NCBI RefSeq assembly: GCF_011090165.1
Contig: NZ_JAADJT010000001.1
Coordinates: forward strand, 954,146-1,018,145
From: Duganella aceris
GTDB taxonomy: Bacteria > Pseudomonadota > Gammaproteobacteria > Burkholderiales > Burkholderiaceae_D
Length of the DNA: 64,000 nucleotides
Reading direction: 5' to 3'
Each line of letters opens with the position of its first letter. The stretch's first letter is position 1. Below the pieces are notes generated by a model. The model worked only from the letters and a program-made list of their open reading frames with translations. It was not told the origin of the DNA and did not search any database. Both the position numbers and the translations under genes were made by a program. Below are positions 16,724 through 24,321 of the stretch, one piece after another.

Positions 16724-18121
16724 ATGACCGCCTATGTACTGATACTTGATGATGACGCCGATGTCGCCACCGCCGCGCAATTGCTGCTGCGGCGGCGCTA
16801 CGGCCAGGTCGCGACGCTGTGCGATCCGGCCGGCCTGCCGGCCTTGCTGGCGCAGCGCGTGCCGGATGTGGTGCTGCTGGATCTGAACTTCACGCCGGGT
16901 TGCATCGACGGCGCGGAGGGCTTGGCTTTGCTCGACAAGCTGCGGGCGCAAACGCGTCCGCCGGCGGTGATCGCGATGGCGGCGTATGCGGATGTGCCGT
17001 TGGCGGTGGAGGCGCTCAAGCGCGGCGCGGGCGATTTCATCACCAAGCCGTGGGATAACGCGCGGCTGGTGGCGGCGGTCGACCAGGCGCTAGCGCGGCG
17101 CGCGGCGTTGCAGGGCGGGGCGTCGGCGGCGTCGCCGGAGTTGATGGGGGAGTCGGCGGCGATGCGCGAACTGAAGGCGCTGATCGCCGGGGTGGCGCCG
17201 ACCGAGGCCAACGTCATGGTGCTGGGCGAGAACGGTGTCGGCAAGGAGCTGGTGGCGCGCGCGATTCATGCACAGTCGCGCCGTGCGGCCGGCACCTTGC
17301 TGGCGGTGGATATGGGGGCGTTGCCGGAGTCGACTTTCGAGAGCGAGTTGTTTGGGCATCGCAAGGGGTCGTTCACCGATGCGCGCTCGGATCGGGCGGG
17401 GCGCTTCCAGGCGGCGCGCGGCGGTTCGCTGTTTTTGGATGAAATCGGCAATATGCCGTTGGCGGCGCAGGCCAAGCTGCTGACGGCGCTGGAGCGGCGC
17501 GAGGTGACGCCGCTCGGCGCGGACAAGCCGGAGGCCATCGATGTGCGCATCGTCAGCGCGACCAATCTGGAGGAGGCGCGCTTGTTCGATCCGGCGGTGT
17601 TTCGGCCGGACTTGTTGTTCCGCTTGAATACGATCGTGATCCGCGTGCCGCCGTTGCGCGAGCGGCGGGAGGATATTCCGCTGCTGTTGTCGCATTATCT
17701 CAGGCTGTATGAGTTGCAGTACCAGCGGCCGGCGCGCAATGTGTCGGCGGCGGCGCTGGAGGCCTTGGTTCGGCATGATTGGCCGGGCAATGTGCGCGCG
17801 CTGCGGCATGCTTGCGAGCGCGCGGCCATCCTGGGGCAGGGCGCGGAGTACGCGCTGGCCGATTTCGCGCTTGGCTCGGCGGCGGGCGCGGCCACCGGCG
17901 CCTTTGCCGCTGCTGCCGCCGCTGCCGCTGCCGCCCCGCTGGGCGCTGGCGCGGCTGTTGCGGGCGGCGGGCTGCCGAGCGACATGACGCTCGATGCGCT
18001 GGAGCGCGAGGCCATCGCGGCCACGCTGGCGCAATTCAACGGCAACATCAGCCACGCGGCGAAGACGCTGGGCATCAGCCGCGCGGCCTTGTACCGCAAG
18101 CTGGGCAAGCATGGCATCTGA
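16724..18121 (+). CDS. Sigma-54-dependent NtrC-family response regulator
   Basis: 465 residues in three parts. The receiver domain (1-120) has acidic pocket D9-D11 and phosphoacceptor Asp53 in VVLLDLNF, followed by a short insertion (TPGCIDGAEG). The AAA+ domain (about 140-375) has Walker A GENGVGKE and the arginine-finger and sensor region (LPLRERREDIPLLLSHYL-like). A Fis-type helix-turn-helix lies at the C-terminus (NISHAAKTLGISRAALYRKL). The sigma-54-contact loop reads GSFTDA instead of GAFTGA. A polyalanine linker (about 395-410) joins AAA+ to the DNA-binding end. It is divergent from the export operon, which has a sigma-54 promoter, and overlaps the kinase gene by 11 bases. It very probably activates that operon. 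Confidence 0.93.
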   Translation: MTAYVLILDDDADVATAAQLLLRRRYGQVATLCDPAGLPALLAQRVPDVVLLDLNFTPGCIDGAEGLALLDKLRAQTRPPAVIAMAAYADVPLAVEALKRGAGDFITKPWDNARLVAAVDQALARRAALQGGASAASPELMGESAAMRELKALIAGVAPTEANVMVLGENGVGKELVARAIHAQSRRAAGTLLAVDMGALPESTFESELFGHRKGSFTDARSDRAGRFQAARGGSLFLDEIGNMPLAAQAKLLTALERREVTPLGADKPEAIDVRIVSATNLEEARLFDPAVFRPDLLFRLNTIVIRVPPLRERREDIPLLLSHYLRLYELQYQRPARNVSAAALEALVRHDWPGNVRALRHACERAAILGQGAEYALADFALGSAAGAATGAFAAAAAAAAAAPLGAGAAVAGGGLPSDMTLDALEREAIAATLAQFNGNISHAAKTLGISRAALYRKLGKHGI

Positions 18122-19628
18122 ACGCGCGCTCAAGCTAGGCGTCGCCGCCGGTGCCGCCGGCTTGATGGCGCTGGCCGTTGCGGCGGACATGCTGTCGCCC
18201 GCGCCGGAGCCGCGCCGCATCGTGCTGTGCGGCCTGCTCGCCGTTTTGCCGGCAGCGCTGCTATGGCAATGCCTGCGCCGCCTCGCCCCGCGCATGCCGC
18301 GTGAGGAAGTCGCAAGGCGCGACGGTCGCCCAATCCGCGCGAACGGCGCGGGAACAGGAGGCGTGGGCGGCGCTGGCAGGTCAAGCGCCGCAAGCGGCGC
18401 GCTTGGCCCGGCAGGCGGCGCTGATGCCGCCCGCGCCGCCGGCGATTATGGCGATCGCACCGGCGCGAACGGCGACCACTGCGGCGACCAAAGCGGCGAC
18501 CAAAGCGGCGAACAATACGGCGAACAATACGGCGAACAATACGGCGACCAATACGGCGACTACTACGCCGGCGGCGCGTTCGCGGCGGATGGCGGCGCCG
18601 TCGCGCGGCATCACGAACTTGCCGACGCCATGCAGGCGCTGGAAGCCCGTCTTGAACACGCGCCGATTGCGCTGTTCCGCATCCAGAACGCGGCCGGCGC
18701 CGGCGATGTCGCGCCATTGAACGCGAGCGCGCGCCGTCTGCTGGCGCCGGGCCGCGCCAGCGCGCCGCAGGATCTGCATCAACAACTGGCGGCGCAAGCG
18801 GCCGGCCAGCGCCGCCTGATCGGCTTCGACACCGAGCGCGGCGTCGAACGCGCGCTGGTCGCCGTCTCCGCGCTGACGCTGCAAGGCACACCGCAACGCC
18901 TGGCCGCGCTGATGCCGGTCGAAAGCGAACTCGAAGCCGAAGCCCTGAACGCCTGGCGCGAACTGGTGCAAGTCCTCACCCACGAAATCATGAACTCCCT
19001 GACCCCGGTGGCCTCGCTGTCGCGCACCGCCTGCGGCTTGCTGGACGAAGCCGCATCCGGCCTGCCGGCCGACATCCACGCCGACCTCGGCACCGCGCTG
19101 GACGCGATCAGCCGCCGCGCCGCCAGCCTGGTGGACTTCGTCGGAAGCTACCGCAGCCTGTCGACCGTGTCGCCGGCGCAGCCGCAGCGGGTGCCGTTGG
19201 AGGAGCTGTTCGAACGCCTGGCCGCGCTGCTGGCGCCGCAATGGCAAGCCTTGGGCGGCGGCCTGAAATTTTCGGTGGAACCGGCGTCGCTGGAAGCGAT
19301 GATCGATCCCGGCCAGCTGGAGCAAGCCCTGATCAACCTGCTGAAGAACGCCGCCGAAGCGCTGGCCGCGGCCGCGACGGCGTCGCCGCAAGCGCAGGTC
19401 AGCGCGCGCCTGAGCCGGGGCGGCCGGTTGCGCATCGAAGTGGCCGACAACGGCCCGGGCGTTCCGGACGCGCTGGCCGCGCATATCTTCACGCCGTTCT
19501 TCTCGACCAAAAAGCAGGGCAGGGGCATCGGCCTGGCGATGGTGCGGCACCTGGTGCACGCCAACGGCGGTACGGTGCGCTACGCGCGTTCGGTCAGCGC
19601 CGGCGCGCGCTTCATCCTCACTTTTTAG
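18111..19628 (+). CDS. Sensor histidine kinase of the export module
   Basis: 505 residues from ATG 18111, which overlaps the regulator stop and implies translational coupling. Two membrane helices come first (KLGVAAGAAGLMALAVAADM and IVLCGLLAVLPAALLWQCL). A glycine-rich linker with a tetrapeptide repeat (about 65-160) follows, then a PAS-like segment (HELADAMQALEARLEHAPIA). The kinase core has an H-box with His291 in VLTHEIMNSLTPVASLS, an N-box ALINLLKNAAEAL, G1 VADNGPGVPD, F-box FTPFFSTK and G2 GRGIGLAMV. It should phosphorylate the adjacent regulator. The linker composition and third-base pattern differ from the rest and are discussed under findings. The stop overlaps the convergent acetyltransferase stop by four bases. 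Confidence 0.9.
   Translation: MASERALKLGVAAGAAGLMALAVAADMLSPAPEPRRIVLCGLLAVLPAALLWQCLRRLAPRMPREEVARRDGRPIRANGAGTGGVGGAGRSSAASGALGPAGGADAARAAGDYGDRTGANGDHCGDQSGDQSGEQYGEQYGEQYGDQYGDYYAGGAFAADGGAVARHHELADAMQALEARLEHAPIALFRIQNAAGAGDVAPLNASARRLLAPGRASAPQDLHQQLAAQAAGQRRLIGFDTERGVERALVAVSALTLQGTPQRLAALMPVESELEAEALNAWRELVQVLTHEIMNSLTPVASLSRTACGLLDEAASGLPADIHADLGTALDAISRRAASLVDFVGSYRSLSTVSPAQPQRVPLEELFERLAALLAPQWQALGGGLKFSVEPASLEAMIDPGQLEQALINLLKNAAEALAAAATASPQAQVSARLSRGGRLRIEVADNGPGVPDALAAHIFTPFFSTKKQGRGIGLAMVRHLVHANGGTVRYARSVSAGARFILTF
18469..18564 (+). repeat. Eight 12-bp tandem repeats in the kinase linker
   Basis: Eight consecutive 12-base units follow the pattern [AG]CGGCGA[AC]CAA[TA] with substitutions, at 18469, 18481, 18493, 18505, 18517, 18529, 18541 and 18553. 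In the kinase frame they encode Gly-[Asp/Glu]-Gln-[Tyr/Ser] tetrapeptides. Copy-number change would keep the frame. Confidence 0.9.
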
Positions 19629-20077
19629 CGCACCATGTCGACGTGCATGATGCCGTCTTCGTCATACGGCTCGGTCACGGTCTGGAAGCCGAAACTGGCG
19701 TAGAATTTTTCCAGGTGCGCCTGCGCGCCGATGCGGAAGCGATGGCCCGGATACAGCTGCTCGGCCAGCGGAATGGACCTGGCCACCAGCTCGCGGCCGA
19801 TGCCGCCGCCGCGCCCCTCCTGCGTGGTCAGCACGCGGCCCAGCGACATCTCGTCGAACTTCACGCCCGGCGGCACGCAGCGCAGGTAAGCCACCAGCGA
19901 CCGCTTGCCGTTGCTCTCGCGCCAGCCCATCAGGTGGTGGCACAGCGGATCGGCGCCGTCGATATCCGGATACAGGCAGGTCTGCTCCAGGATGAAGACC
20001 TGCTGGCGCTGCAGCAGCACCTCATACCAGTCGTTGCGGGGGATGTCCTCGAAAGCCAGCCATTGCCACTCAATCAT
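19625..20077 (-). CDS. elaA: ElaA-type GNAT N-acetyltransferase
   Basis: 150 residues, the usual ElaA size. Family landmarks are the opening WQWLAFEDIPRNDWYEVLLQ, then LQRQQVFILEQTCLYPDIDG, and the acetyl-CoA loop GRVLTTQEGRGGGIGRELVA (R/Q-x-x-G-x-G/A type). It is a cytoplasmic acyltransferase whose acceptor substrate is not established for the family. It converges with the sensor kinase gene and shares four bases at the stops. I use the symbol for family membership. Confidence 0.9.
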   Translation of the reverse strand: MIEWQWLAFEDIPRNDWYEVLLQRQQVFILEQTCLYPDIDGADPLCHHLMGWRESNGKRSLVAYLRCVPPGVKFDEMSLGRVLTTQEGRGGGIGRELVARSIPLAEQLYPGHRFRIGAQAHLEKFYASFGFQTVTEPYDEDGIMHVDMVR

Positions 20078-20116
20078 GTCGTATCTCGGTCGGGATCAAA
20101 ACAACGATTGTATGTG

Positions 20117-20149
20117 AAAAAGGCCGGCGCCTCGCATGAGGGGCCGGCC
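20117..20149 (-). terminator. Rho-independent terminator of ohr
   Basis: On the minus strand, arms GCCGGCC/GGCCGGC (20143-20149 and 20122-20128) form an interrupted stem followed by TTTTT, 24 bases beyond the ohr stop at 20173. Confidence 0.8.
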
Positions 20150-20172
20150 GGGTCGGACTGACTGGCGCTGAA

Positions 20173-20598
20173 TTAAACGATGGTCAGGGTCACGTCGATG
20201 TTGCCACGGGTGGCGTTCGAGTAAGGGCAGACGATGTGGGCGGCGGCGACCAGCTTCTCGGCGGTTTCGCGGTCCAGGCCCGGCAGCGAGATTTTCAGTT
20301 CGACTTCGATGCCGAAACCGGTAGGGATCTGGCCGATACCGACGGTACCCTGGATCGACACATCGGCAGGCACGGCGATCTTGTCGCGGCCGCCGACGAA
20401 TTTCATCGCGCCCAGGAAGCAAGCCGAGTAGCCGGCGGCGAACAGTTGTTCAGGATTGGTGCCGACAGCACCGGCGCCGCCCAGTTCTTTCGGGGTGGTC
20501 AGTTTGACGTCCAGCACGCCGTCCGAGGACACAGCTTTGCCTTCGCGGCCGCCGGTGGCGGTTGCAGTTGCGCGGTACAGTACTTTTTCGATCGACAT
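20173..20598 (-). CDS. ohr: Organic hydroperoxide resistance protein Ohr
   Basis: 141 residues, the normal Ohr length. It is an OsmC/Ohr-family thiol peroxidase that reduces fatty-acid and alkyl hydroperoxides in the cytoplasm. The catalytic pair is Cys60 (in [10 protein letters not shown]) and Cys124 (in [11 protein letters not shown]), both in canonical context. The opening [20 protein letters not shown] is typical of Ohr rather than OsmC. No ohrR regulator lies next to it, but an inverted repeat 38-72 bases upstream could be an operator. The gene has its own terminator. Confidence 0.96.
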   Translation of the reverse strand: MSIEKVLYRATATATGGREGKAVSSDGVLDVKLTTPKELGGAGAVGTNPEQLFAAGYSACFLGAMKFVGGRDKIAVPADVSIQGTVGIGQIPTGFGIEVELKISLPGLDRETAEKLVAAAHIVCPYSNATRGNIDVTLTIV

Positions 20599-20635
20599 GA
20601 TGAATTCCTTTTCAGTGGGTGGAACTACATTAATT

Positions 20636-20670
20636 TTAGGTAACTATCTAATCGCTCGCTATCTACCTAA
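20636..20670 (-). promoter_or_regulatory. Candidate operator upstream of ohr
   Basis: An inverted pair TTAGGTA (20636-20642) and TACCTAA (20664-20670) encloses a direct repeat CTATCTA (20644 and 20659). It lies in the AT-rich leader region of ohr. MarR-type peroxide sensors bind such dyads, but the sequence is not the classical OhrR box, so the binder is unknown. Confidence 0.4.
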
Positions 20671-20796
20671 GGAGGTAAGCAGCTTGCTAATCTACTACTG
20701 TCTGGCGTTGTTTGCAGCGCCGATGTAGAGACTATATATCGTGCACTATTTAATAGCAAGCGATTTCTATAAAAATTTTAAGTAGTCGCCGTAATT

Positions 20797-20815
20797 GATA
20801 ATGATTCGCATTATA
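20797..20815 (+). promoter_or_regulatory. Fur box
   Basis: GATAATGATTCGCATTATA closely matches the 19-bp Fur consensus GATAATGATAATCATTATC, especially in its left half and the CATTAT right half. It sits 39 bases before the start of the PepSY-flavodoxin reductase gene, so iron-repressed expression is likely. Confidence 0.8.
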
Positions 20816-20853
20816 TATAGAATGTCCCGCATTCTAAGTGAGAAAGTAGACCT

Positions 20854-23259
20854 GTGAAAAAGCTTTGGTTCCAACTGCATTGGTTCGTCGGCATCACCGC
20901 CGGCACGGTGTTGATCGTGATCGGTCTGACCGGCGCCATCCTCGCTTTCCGCGAACAGGTGCTCGACCTGCTGAACCCCGGCGTGCTGAGCGTGCCGGCG
21001 CAGTCCGGGCCGACGCTGACGCCGCCGCAGCTGGCGCAGGCGGCCAAGCTGCTGCGGCCGCAGGAACGCATCAGCAGCATCATCGTCTACGCGCAACCCG
21101 ACACCACGGTGCGGGTCTTTTTCGCGCCGCAGCCGGGCGAGCAGCGCGGCGAGACGATCTACCTGCATCCCTACACCGGCGCGTTGCTGCCGGAGCTGCA
21201 CTACGCCGAATTCTTCGAATGGATCGAGTCGCTGCACCGCTTCCTGCTGCTGCCGCGCGAGCAGGGCAAGATGGTCAGCGGCACCCTGGCCTTCTGCCTG
21301 ATGGGCCTTGCGCTCAGCGGCCTGTATCTGCGATGGCCGCGCCGCGTGTTCGACTGGCGCACCTGGCTGACCTTCGATACGCGCATGAAGGGCCGCTCCT
21401 TCCTGTGGGGCTTGCATTCGGTGGCGGGCACCTGGGTGATGGTGATCTTCCTGATGTTTACTTTCTCCGGCGTGTACTGGGCCTTCGATCCGATCCGCGA
21501 CATGGTCGACGGCTGGCTGGGCACGCCGCGTCCGCCGCGCGCCGCCGCCGCCGCCAAGCCCAAGCTCAAAGCCGCCAAGCCACCCAAGGCGGATGCCGCC
21601 GAGCTTGACCTGGCCTGGGCCGCTTTCGAGCGGGCTGCGCCGAACTGGAACATGGCCTTCCTGCGGCCGCCGGAAAAAGCGTCGCAGCCGCTGCAGATCC
21701 TGTGGGTGACGAAGGATGCGCCGCACGTGCGCGCGCGCGGCAAGATCTTGATCAACCAGCAGACCGGCGCGATCGTGAAGAACGAGCCTTACGCCGAGAT
21801 GCCGATGGGCGCGCGGCTGCAATCGACCATCTATCCGCTGCATATCGGTACCTACTTCGGTTTGACCGGGCAATTCATTGTGTTCCTGGCGGCGCTGGCG
21901 TTGCCGGGTTTCGGCATCACCGGCTGGATGCTGTACCTGAAGCGTCGCAAGGCGAAGCGCGAGGCGCTGGCGGAACGCAAGCGGTTGGCCGGCGGCGCGG
22001 CGGGCGCCGATGCCGGCGATCCGGTGCTGATGGCCTACGCCAGCCAGACCGGCCAGGCGGAGCGTCTGGCGCTGCAAAGCGCGGCGGCGTTGCAAAAGGC
22101 CGGCGTCGCGGTGCATGTGCATTCGCTGGAAAAACTCACGCCGCCGCAATTGGGCAAGTATCGTCGCGCGCTGTTCGTCGCCAGCAGTTTCGGCGAGGGC
22201 GAGCCGCCGGACCCGGCGCGCCGCTTCAGCCGTCTGCTGCATGACCAGCATGAGGCGCTGGCGCATATGCAGTACGCGGTGCTGGCGCTGGGCGACAAGC
22301 ATTACGTGGAATTCTGCGGCTTCGGCCAGGCGCTGGATCAGCGCTTGCGCGTGCTCGGCGCCCAGCCGCTGCATCCGATCATCGAGGTCGACAACGGCGA
22401 TCCGGTGGCGCTGGGGCGCTGGTCGCATGCGCTGCGCGAGTTGAGCGGCGCGGAGGCGGCGGACATGTCGCTGTCGGCCGCCGCGCCGGATACCGACTAC
22501 GCCAGCTGGCGCTTGACGGAACGGGTGCTGCTCAACGAGGGCAGCGTGGGCCATCCGCTGTACGAGCTCACGCTGAGCGGCGACGCGGGCGTCGATTGGA
22601 AGCCGGGCGCGCTGGTCGATATCTGGCCCGGCCACTACGGTGCGCACGAGACGCCGCGCCGTTATTCGCTGGCGTCTTTGCCGCAGGATGGCATGCAGCT
22701 GATCGTGCGCCAGGAGCGGCACGACCTTGGCGCCGGCGTCGGCATGGGACTGGCCTCCGGCTGGCTGACCGCGCGGGCGGCGCTCGGCGACGAGGTGCGG
22801 GTGCGCCTGATCGCCAATCCATCGTTCGACGCGCATGCGCAGGCGGCGTTGCCGGCCATCTATATCGGCAACGGCTCCGGCATGGCCGGCCTGCGTTCGC
22901 ACCTGCGGGCGCGCGTGGCCGGCGGCGAAGCGCGCAACTGGCTGATCTTCGGCGAACGCCAGCGCGCCTTCGACGCCATCTGCGCCGACGAGATCGGCCG
23001 CTGGCGCGACGGCGGCTTCCTGCCTGAACTGGACCTGGTGTTCTCGCGCGACCCCGACGGCGGCCACTACGTGCAGGACCGCATGCGCGAAAAGGCCGAT
23101 GTGCTGCGCGAGTGGATCGCCGACGGCGCCGTGCTGTATGTCTGCGGCAGCCTGCAAGGCATGGCCGGCGGCGTCGACGCCGCGCTGGAGGAGATCATCG
23201 GCCGCGCCGCATTGGAGGCGATGATCGAAGCCGGCCGCTATCGCCGCGACGTGTATTAA
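20854..23259 (+). CDS. PepSY membrane protein fused to flavodoxin and NADPH-flavin reductase domains
   Basis: 801 residues. The N-terminal half is a PepSY-associated membrane unit: helix 1 WFVGITAGTVLIVIGLTGAI, further helices near 145-165, 185-210 and 350-370, and periplasmic PepSY-type segments between. From about residue 390 comes a flavodoxin domain (LMAYASQTGQAERLAL, FVASSFGEGEPPD, LALGDKHYVEFCGFG). A CysJ/P450-reductase-like FAD and NADPH module completes it (RRYSLASLP, YIGNGSGMAGLRSHL, VLYVCGSLQGMAGGV). Electrons probably run from NADPH through FAD and FMN across the membrane to reduce a periplasmic acceptor. With a Fur box upstream, siderophore-bound iron is the natural candidate. The stop overlaps the convergent amidohydrolase gene by four bases. 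Confidence 0.88.
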   Translation: MKKLWFQLHWFVGITAGTVLIVIGLTGAILAFREQVLDLLNPGVLSVPAQSGPTLTPPQLAQAAKLLRPQERISSIIVYAQPDTTVRVFFAPQPGEQRGETIYLHPYTGALLPELHYAEFFEWIESLHRFLLLPREQGKMVSGTLAFCLMGLALSGLYLRWPRRVFDWRTWLTFDTRMKGRSFLWGLHSVAGTWVMVIFLMFTFSGVYWAFDPIRDMVDGWLGTPRPPRAAAAAKPKLKAAKPPKADAAELDLAWAAFERAAPNWNMAFLRPPEKASQPLQILWVTKDAPHVRARGKILINQQTGAIVKNEPYAEMPMGARLQSTIYPLHIGTYFGLTGQFIVFLAALALPGFGITGWMLYLKRRKAKREALAERKRLAGGAAGADAGDPVLMAYASQTGQAERLALQSAAALQKAGVAVHVHSLEKLTPPQLGKYRRALFVASSFGEGEPPDPARRFSRLLHDQHEALAHMQYAVLALGDKHYVEFCGFGQALDQRLRVLGAQPLHPIIEVDNGDPVALGRWSHALRELSGAEAADMSLSAAAPDTDYASWRLTERVLLNEGSVGHPLYELTLSGDAGVDWKPGALVDIWPGHYGAHETPRRYSLASLPQDGMQLIVRQERHDLGAGVGMGLASGWLTARAALGDEVRVRLIANPSFDAHAQAALPAIYIGNGSGMAGLRSHLRARVAGGEARNWLIFGERQRAFDAICADEIGRWRDGGFLPELDLVFSRDPDGGHYVQDRMREKADVLREWIADGAVLYVCGSLQGMAGGVDAALEEIIGRAALEAMIEAGRYRRDVY

Positions 23260-24299
23260 AGCGCGGTCTCGTAGCCCTCAAGGACGTTGACCACATTGGT
23301 GCCCAACTCCTTGACCGCGTAGCCGCCTTCGAAGATGAAGGCGGTCGGCAGATTCAGGTACGCCAGCCGCTCGCCGACCTTCAGATAATCGGCGCTTTGC
23401 AGCGCGAAGCGCGACAGCGGATCGCCGGCGAAGGTGTCCACCCCCAGCGACACCACCAGCGCGTCCGGCGCGAAGCTGCCGAGGCGGATGCAGGCCGTCT
23501 CCAGCGCCGCGAACCAGGCCTTGGCCGAGGTGCCGGCCGGCAGCGGCAGGTTCATGTTGTAGCCCAGTCCCGCGCCCTCGCCGCGCTCGTCCGCGTGCCC
23601 CAGATAGAACGGATACTCGCTGCGCGGATCGGCGTGGATCGAGATGAACAGCACATCGTCCCGGCCATAGAAGATGCTCTGCGTGCCGTTGCCGTGGTGG
23701 TAGTCGATGTCGATGATGGCGACCCGCTTGGCGCCGTCGTCCAGCATGTGCTGCGCCGCCAGCGCGGCGTTGTTGAGGAAGCAGTAGCCGCCGAAGAAAT
23801 CCGCGCCGGCGTGATGGCCGGGCGGGCGGCTCAACACGAACGCGCCGCGCTGCCCCAGCCGCAGCGCATGCGCCGCGTTGACCGCGCAATCGGCGCCGGT
23901 CTTGGCCGCCGTCCAGGTGCCGGCCGTCAGCGGCGTGCCGCTGTCCATCGAGTACAAGCCCAGTTTGGCGCAGAAGTTGTCCGGCTCGATGTCGTCGCGC
24001 AGCGTGCGCACCGGCCAGACGGCGGGGAAGGCGTCCTTGCCGGCGTTGGCCGGGTCGAGCGCCAGCCATTCGCTCCAGGCGGTGCGCAGGAAGTGCAGGT
24101 AGCGCGGGGTGTGGATGCGCTCCAGCGACATCAAGGGCACGCCGTGCGGCGTGACGATCTTGCCCAGGCCGCGCCGTCCCAGCTCCGCCAGCACCGCATC
24201 CACCCGCTCCGGCTTTTCAAAGCAGGGCACCATCTCGCCGCGAAAAATCTCGTAGCGGCCACGGTGCTGGGCGTGCAGTTCGTTGTAGAAGGTGAGCAA
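23256..24299 (-). CDS. Acetylpolyamine amidohydrolase (histone-deacetylase superfamily)
   Basis: 347 residues from TTG 24299. Zinc-dependent deacetylase features are RPPGHHAG (His162/His163), DIDYHHGNGT (metal ligands Asp199 and His201) and GVDTFAGDP (third ligand Asp). The GGYCFLNNAA and EIFRGEMVPCFEKPERV segments are much closer to bacterial acetylpolyamine aminohydrolase than to AcuC. The extended N-terminal segment, which in AphA forms the narrow active-site tunnel, is present. The expected reaction is removal of acetyl groups from acetylputrescine, acetylcadaverine or acetylspermidine in the cytoplasm. It lies 22 bases behind gshA on the same strand and is probably co-transcribed. Confidence 0.9.
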   Translation of the reverse strand: MLTFYNELHAQHRGRYEIFRGEMVPCFEKPERVDAVLAELGRRGLGKIVTPHGVPLMSLERIHTPRYLHFLRTAWSEWLALDPANAGKDAFPAVWPVRTLRDDIEPDNFCAKLGLYSMDSGTPLTAGTWTAAKTGADCAVNAAHALRLGQRGAFVLSRPPGHHAGADFFGGYCFLNNAALAAQHMLDDGAKRVAIIDIDYHHGNGTQSIFYGRDDVLFISIHADPRSEYPFYLGHADERGEGAGLGYNMNLPLPAGTSAKAWFAALETACIRLGSFAPDALVVSLGVDTFAGDPLSRFALQSADYLKVGERLAYLNLPTAFIFEGGYAVKELGTNVVNVLEGYETAL

Positions 24300-24321
24300 G
24301 GGAGTCTCTTCGCTTGATCGC

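Noticed and set aside
17994..18110. Earlier start for the sensor kinase inside the regulator gene
   Set aside because: The first 39 codons are the helix-turn-helix region of the regulator read in another frame. ATG 18111 at the overlap precedes the membrane helix.
20767..23157. 796-codon minus-strand frame opposite the PepSY-flavodoxin gene
   Set aside because: It is a GC-rich shadow frame with His/Gln/Arg-rich sequence and no domains; the opposite strand encodes an unmistakable flavoprotein.
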